A stretch of DNA of 45,857 bases from positions 1 through 45,857 of the forward strand of contig CAYGFI010000017.1 of the NCBI GenBank assembly GCA_964349045.1. Reading direction: 5' to 3'. Under the pieces are notes generated by a model that had not been told where the DNA came from, did no database searches, and saw only the letters and a list, made by a program, of their open reading frames with translations. The translations under genes and the position numbers were made by a program. Below are positions 43,196-45,857 of this stretch, one piece after another. Position 1 is the stretch's first letter; each line of letters begins with the position of its first letter. This DNA comes from JACJXF01 sp964349045 (lineage in GTDB: Bacteria > Bacteroidota > Bacteroidia > Bacteroidales > GCA-2748055).

Positions 43196-43225
43196 CAAAT
43201 ATATAAAAAAGTTTATAAAGTCAAA
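43196..43225 (-). promoter_or_regulatory. Promoter of the thiamine receptor: -33 TTTG and -7 TATATTTG
   Basis: On the minus strand TTTG (43222-43225) is followed 18 bases later by TATATTTG (43196-43203), matching the Bacteroidota TTTG-N19-21-TAnnTTTG pattern within one base of spacing. Transcription would begin near 43190, giving a leader of about 130 bases that holds the whole TPP riboswitch. Confidence 0.65.
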
Positions 43226-43270
43226 AGTTCATAAAGTAAAAACTACAGAACTCTACAAACTTTACAAACT
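43210..43270 (-). terminator. Inverted AGTTTATAAAGT repeats, possible trxA terminator
   Basis: AGTTTATAAAGT (43210-43221) is complementary to ACTTTACAAACT (43259-43270) in 11 of 12 positions. A second copy (AGTTCATAAAGT) follows the first. The stem lies just after the thioredoxin stop at 43274 on its strand. It is AT-rich, and part of it overlaps the receptor's promoter, so terminator function is uncertain. Confidence 0.35.
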
Positions 43271-43273
43271 CAA

Positions 43274-43630
43274 TTACTCAACCTTAAGAACATCTTTGAA
43301 CGCCTGAATAAAAGTTTCCTTTGGTAAAGCTCCCATTGCCATCTGCGGCTGACCTTCTTTAGGAACGAATAAAAGTGAAGGAATACTCTGAATTCCGAAT
43401 ATCCCGGCCAGCTCACGCTGTTCTTCGGTGTCTATCTTGTAAATATCCAGTTTTCCATCAAATTCTTTTGCAAGTTCCTCAAGTATCGGGGCTACCATCT
43501 TACAGGGTCCACACCAGTCTGCATAAAAATCGATTATACATGGTTTTGTACCTTCAAATTTCCACTCTTTATTGTCGGTAAAATTGAATACTTTCGCTTT
43601 GAATGTATCCAGTGTTAAATGCTCAATCAT
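43274..43630 (-). CDS. trxA: Thioredoxin
   Basis: A 118-residue cytoplasmic disulphide reductase. The active site is C40 and C43 in FYADWCGPCKMVAPIL, and the cis-proline lies in FGIQSIPSLLF. The length is slightly above the usual 105-110 because of an N-terminal extension (MIEHLTLDTFKAKVFNF). It reduces protein disulphides, with electrons from thioredoxin reductase, which is not in the window. It is on the same strand as, and upstream of, the riboswitch-controlled receptor but has its own end signal. Confidence 0.95.
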   Translation of the reverse strand: MIEHLTLDTFKAKVFNFTDNKEWKFEGTKPCIIDFYADWCGPCKMVAPILEELAKEFDGKLDIYKIDTEEQRELAGIFGIQSIPSLLFVPKEGQPQMAMGALPKETFIQAFKDVLKVE

Positions 43631-43745
43631 TGATTTGTTGTTAAATTAAAAATGCAATTATCCAAAATTTTCATTGAAACGATATTCCAAAATCCATACC
43701 ACAGTCAATAATTCCTCCATTCTGCAAGATACCGGTAAATATTTG

Positions 43746-43753
43746 TAATTTTG
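43746..43753 (+). promoter_or_regulatory. Bacteroidota -7 promoter box for the CCA-adding gene
   Basis: TAATTTTG matches TAnnTTTG fully, with TCTG (43721-43724) 21 bases upstream as a weak -33 element. The TTG at 43751, which opens the longest frame, lies in this box, so the true start is downstream. Confidence 0.45.
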
Positions 43754-43786
43754 TCACACAAATTGAATAAATTGTCATATCTACAT

Positions 43787-45238
43787 ATGAAGGAATGTAT
43801 AAATATGCCCGTTTTCAGTATAATTTCTGACATTGCGACAGAGGAAAATGTTAAAGTCTTTGTGATCGGGGGATTTGTAAGAGATTGCATCATGAAGCGA
43901 CCTTCAAAAGATATCGACATCGTTGTTTTAGGCAGTGGGATCGATTTCGCGGGAAAAGTAGCAGAGCGTGTTGGAAGAAAGAAACTTAGCATTTTCAGGA
44001 ATTTTGGAACTGCCATGCTTAAAACCGGTGAATTTGAGGTTGAGTTTGTTGGGGCGCGCAAAGAGTCATATCGACAGGATTCCAGAAAACCCATAGTGGA
44101 AGATGGGAGCCTCGAAGATGACCAGAACCGCAGGGATTTTACCATTAATGCAATGGCCATCAGTCTTAATAAAGATGATTTTGGCCGGTTAAACGATCCT
44201 TTTAAGGGTATGAATGACCTCAAAAATAAAATCATACGTACACCGCTAAATCCTGACACCACCTTTTCCGATGATCCGCTTCGTATGATGCGGGCCATAC
44301 GATTTGCAACCCAGCTTGGGTTTCAGATCGAAAGTACGTGTTTCAATTCAATTCGCAAAAACTGCCAGCGGATAAAAATTGTATCCACCGAGCGGATTAC
44401 TGATGAACTGAATAAGATTATTATGGCTCCCAAACCTTCTGTAGGATTTATTATGCTTGAATCGTGCGGAATGCTCCAAATAATTTTTCCCGAATTCCAG
44501 GCTTTAAAGGGAGTAGAGGAGAGTGGTGGACAAAAACATAAAGATAATTTCTACCATACCCTGAAGGTCCTTGATAACATCGCTTCCGTTTCCGATAATC
44601 TCTGGCTCCGCTGGGCCGCCATTCTTCATGATATTGCAAAACCTCTGACCAAAAAATATGAACCTGAATTAGGATGGACCTTTCATGGCCACGAGTTCCT
44701 GGGTAATAAAATGGTCCCTTCGATATTCCGTCGGCTGAAGCTCCCCCTTCATGAGTCTATGCGCTATGTTCAGACCCTCGTGATGTTGCATCTCAGGCCC
44801 ATTGTGCTGTCGCAGGAAATTGTGACAGATTCTGCTGTCAGGCGATTGCTATTTGATGCAGGAGAAAATATCGACGACCTGATGACCCTCTGCGAAGCCG
44901 ATATTACCTCGAAAAATCCAGAAACAGTGAGAAAACATCTTACTAATTTTCGCCGGGTAAGAGAGAAGATGACAGAACTGGAAGCACGCGACTCGATCAG
45001 GAATTTCCAGCCTCCGGTTAGCGGGGATAACATTCAACTTGCCTTTGGAATCAAACCCTGCAGAGAGATCGGGATCATAAAAAATCATATCAAGGATGCG
45101 ATTCTTGACGGACTCATTCCCAATGACTTCGATGCAGCCTGGGACCTTATGGTTGATAAGGGTAAGGAGCTTGGGCTGGGGCTTAAGCTGGAAAAGGGGG
45201 ATGTGAGGGTGATGCAGTTGGATGTAAAACTGAGGTGA
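43787..45238 (+). CDS. cca: tRNA nucleotidyltransferase (CCA-adding type) with HD domain
   Basis: The start at ATG 43787 (483 residues) is favoured; ATG 43805 is also possible, and TTG 43751 falls in a promoter box. The N-terminal nucleotidyltransferase head has VFVIGGFVRDCIMKRPSKDIDIVVLG, with the metal-binding DxD, followed by RRDFTINAMAI and DPLRMMRAIRFATQLGF. A C-terminal HD-like domain is seen at FYHTLKVLDNI and LRWAAILHDIAKP (from about residue 255). The class II head-neck-body layout adds or repairs the CCA end of tRNA. Some Bacteroidota proteins of this type are annotated as HD-domain or poly(A) polymerases; the CCA function fits best. It stands alone. Confidence 0.92.
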   Translation: MKECINMPVFSIISDIATEENVKVFVIGGFVRDCIMKRPSKDIDIVVLGSGIDFAGKVAERVGRKKLSIFRNFGTAMLKTGEFEVEFVGARKESYRQDSRKPIVEDGSLEDDQNRRDFTINAMAISLNKDDFGRLNDPFKGMNDLKNKIIRTPLNPDTTFSDDPLRMMRAIRFATQLGFQIESTCFNSIRKNCQRIKIVSTERITDELNKIIMAPKPSVGFIMLESCGMLQIIFPEFQALKGVEESGGQKHKDNFYHTLKVLDNIASVSDNLWLRWAAILHDIAKPLTKKYEPELGWTFHGHEFLGNKMVPSIFRRLKLPLHESMRYVQTLVMLHLRPIVLSQEIVTDSAVRRLLFDAGENIDDLMTLCEADITSKNPETVRKHLTNFRRVREKMTELEARDSIRNFQPPVSGDNIQLAFGIKPCREIGIIKNHIKDAILDGLIPNDFDAAWDLMVDKGKELGLGLKLEKGDVRVMQLDVKLR

Positions 45239-45248
45239 TCACGAAGGT

Positions 45249-45779
45249 TTAAATGGGGATAGACTCCCCTCTTGAGAGGGGATTCAGCGATGTATTCCCG
45301 TGGTCAAACATACTCAAATCCCCCTTTTCAAACCCTTCAATATACTGTAAAATTATTTTAACAGGTCGGTCAAGGTTGTTTAAAACATCATCATCTGTAA
45401 ACCTCAGAACATTTAATCCCAGTTCATTAAGTCTGTATTCCTTTCTATAATCTTTTTTCTTGGTTTCTTCCCACTGATGTGTAATTCCGTCGATTTCAAT
45501 AACCAGTTTTAGCTCGTGACAGAAAAAATCAGCAATATAGTTATCGAGAGGTTTTTGGCGGTGAAAATCGTATTTTCCTTCGAATTTGCCTTTGAGTTGT
45601 AACCATAGGGCTATTTCTGATCTAGTACTTTTATTTCGTAGACTGCGGGCGAGTTTCTTCAGATTGGGATTGTAGGGTATGATGGTGCGTCGCTTAGACA
45701 CACCCCCAGCCCCTCTCAAGAGGGGCGTTGCTCCCGGTATTTTTGACGAATCTGGCACAAATGACGATTGTTCCGACAT
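45249..45779 (-). CDS. DUF559-type endonuclease-fold protein with repeat-derived ends
   Basis: A 176-residue protein. The core (about residues 33-150) has NPNLKKLARSLRNKSTRSEIALWLQLK, then the nuclease-fold signature of an aspartate in YIADFFC, the acidic pair VIEIDG with HQ, and ENEL-like RLNELGLNVLRFTDDDVL. This is the DUF559 family, related to Vsr and other PD-(D/E)xK endonucleases; a DNA-nicking or DNA-binding role is inferred. The N-terminus (ATPLLRGAGGVSK) and C-terminus (NPLSRGESIPI) are translations of inverted copies of a palindromic repeat, so the gene lies between repeats that form part of its reading frame. The core domain itself looks intact. Confidence 0.8.
   Translation of the reverse strand: MSEQSSFVPDSSKIPGATPLLRGAGGVSKRRTIIPYNPNLKKLARSLRNKSTRSEIALWLQLKGKFEGKYDFHRQKPLDNYIADFFCHELKLVIEIDGITHQWEETKKKDYRKEYRLNELGLNVLRFTDDDVLNNLDRPVKIILQYIEGFEKGDLSMFDHGNTSLNPLSRGESIPI
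45266..45281. repeat. CCCCTCTTGAGAGGGG palindrome, 3' side of the DUF559 gene
   Basis: Perfect 7-base arms around TG (CCCCTCT-TG-AGAGGGG), followed by ATTCAGCGATGT. It is inverted relative to the copy at 45710-45725 and encodes the last residues of the DUF559 protein. Confidence 0.85.
45697..45725. repeat. CCCCTCTCAAGAGGGG palindrome, 5' side of the DUF559 gene
   Basis: The palindrome at 45710-45725 is preceded by ACACACCCCCAG. Read on the minus strand it is CCCCTCTTGAGAGGGG followed by CTGGGGGTGTGT. The same unit appears as the copy at 45266 in opposite orientation, so the nuclease gene is bracketed by inverted repeats. Confidence 0.85.
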
Positions 45780-45801
45780 GTCTCCATCATTCGTGAAAAA
45801 G

Positions 45802-45857
45802 TCCCCTCTTGAGTAGGGATTTAGGGGTGTATCTCCCCTCTTGAGAGGGGCCGGGGG
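45802..45857. repeat. Two further copies of the palindromic repeat at the window end
   Basis: TCCCCTCTTGAGTAGGGA followed by TTTAGGGGTGT (45802-45830), then CTCCCCTCTTGAGAGGGG followed by CCGGGGG at the end of the window. They are direct repeats of each other, in the orientation of the copy at 45266. The last copy is cut by the end of the window. Confidence 0.8.

Overview
The window looks like one 45.9-kb scaffold from an uncultured member of the Bacteroidota, probably close to the Bacteroidales or Marinilabiliales. The evidence is internal. There is a subtilase with a C-terminal type IX secretion sorting domain, two TonB-dependent receptors, a fused RibBA, a START-like/LptF/RibBA neighbourhood, and several copies of the Bacteroidota -7 promoter element TAnnTTTG. 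Shine-Dalgarno sequences are almost absent. The scaffold has two N gaps (100 N at 8673-8772 and 10 N at 39782-39791). It begins and ends inside repeats, which suggests that the assembly stopped at repeats.

Layout. 1-220: terminator-like repeat copies. 221-2824: an SPFH protein and, divergently, a ZIP-like membrane protein with a cyclic-nucleotide-binding domain in its middle. 2983-8500: START-like protein, LptF/LptG permease, two glycosyltransferases and RibBA, all on the plus strand. 8501-8849: an 8-bp tandem array that switches orientation and spans the 100-N gap. 8850-13727: fmt, an outer-membrane beta-barrel candidate, a GH2 lipoprotein and a nucleoside-hydrolase-like exported protein. 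13849-21128 (minus): a tight operon of TonB receptor, MFS carrier, hemN and hemG, followed by hemH. 21408-25191: a small membrane protein, a glucosaminidase with LysM, cdd (plus), an RluA-type pseudouridine synthase and panB. 25419-31574 (plus): dnaK, a MORN-repeat protein, the sorted subtilase, xseA and xseB. 31571-40490 (minus): a diverged trypsin-like protein, an orphan oligopeptide-binding lipoprotein, a hybrid histidine kinase and a MASE1 histidine kinase. 40639-43630 (minus): a TonB receptor under a TPP riboswitch, and thioredoxin. 43751-45238: an HD-type tRNA nucleotidyltransferase. 45249-45779: a DUF559 nuclease gene whose two ends are built from inverted copies of a palindromic repeat.

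How the genes may work together. The haem block has only the last three steps from coproporphyrinogen III to haem, joined to an outer-membrane receptor and an inner-membrane carrier. The simplest reading is a porphyrin-salvage unit, although the early pathway could lie elsewhere in the genome. The TPP riboswitch makes the 40639-43056 receptor a likely thiamine importer. The two kinases and the peptide-binding lipoprotein could form one signalling unit: the MASE1 kinase has no receiver of its own, while the hybrid kinase begins with one. Most of the rest is housekeeping.

The most unusual items are the haem salvage operon with paired palindromes in its upstream region, the ZIP/cyclic-nucleotide fusion, the DUF559 cassette bounded by inverted repeats, and a dispersed terminator-like repeat found after genes in matching orientation. 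All assignments come from reading the sequence; no database search was run.
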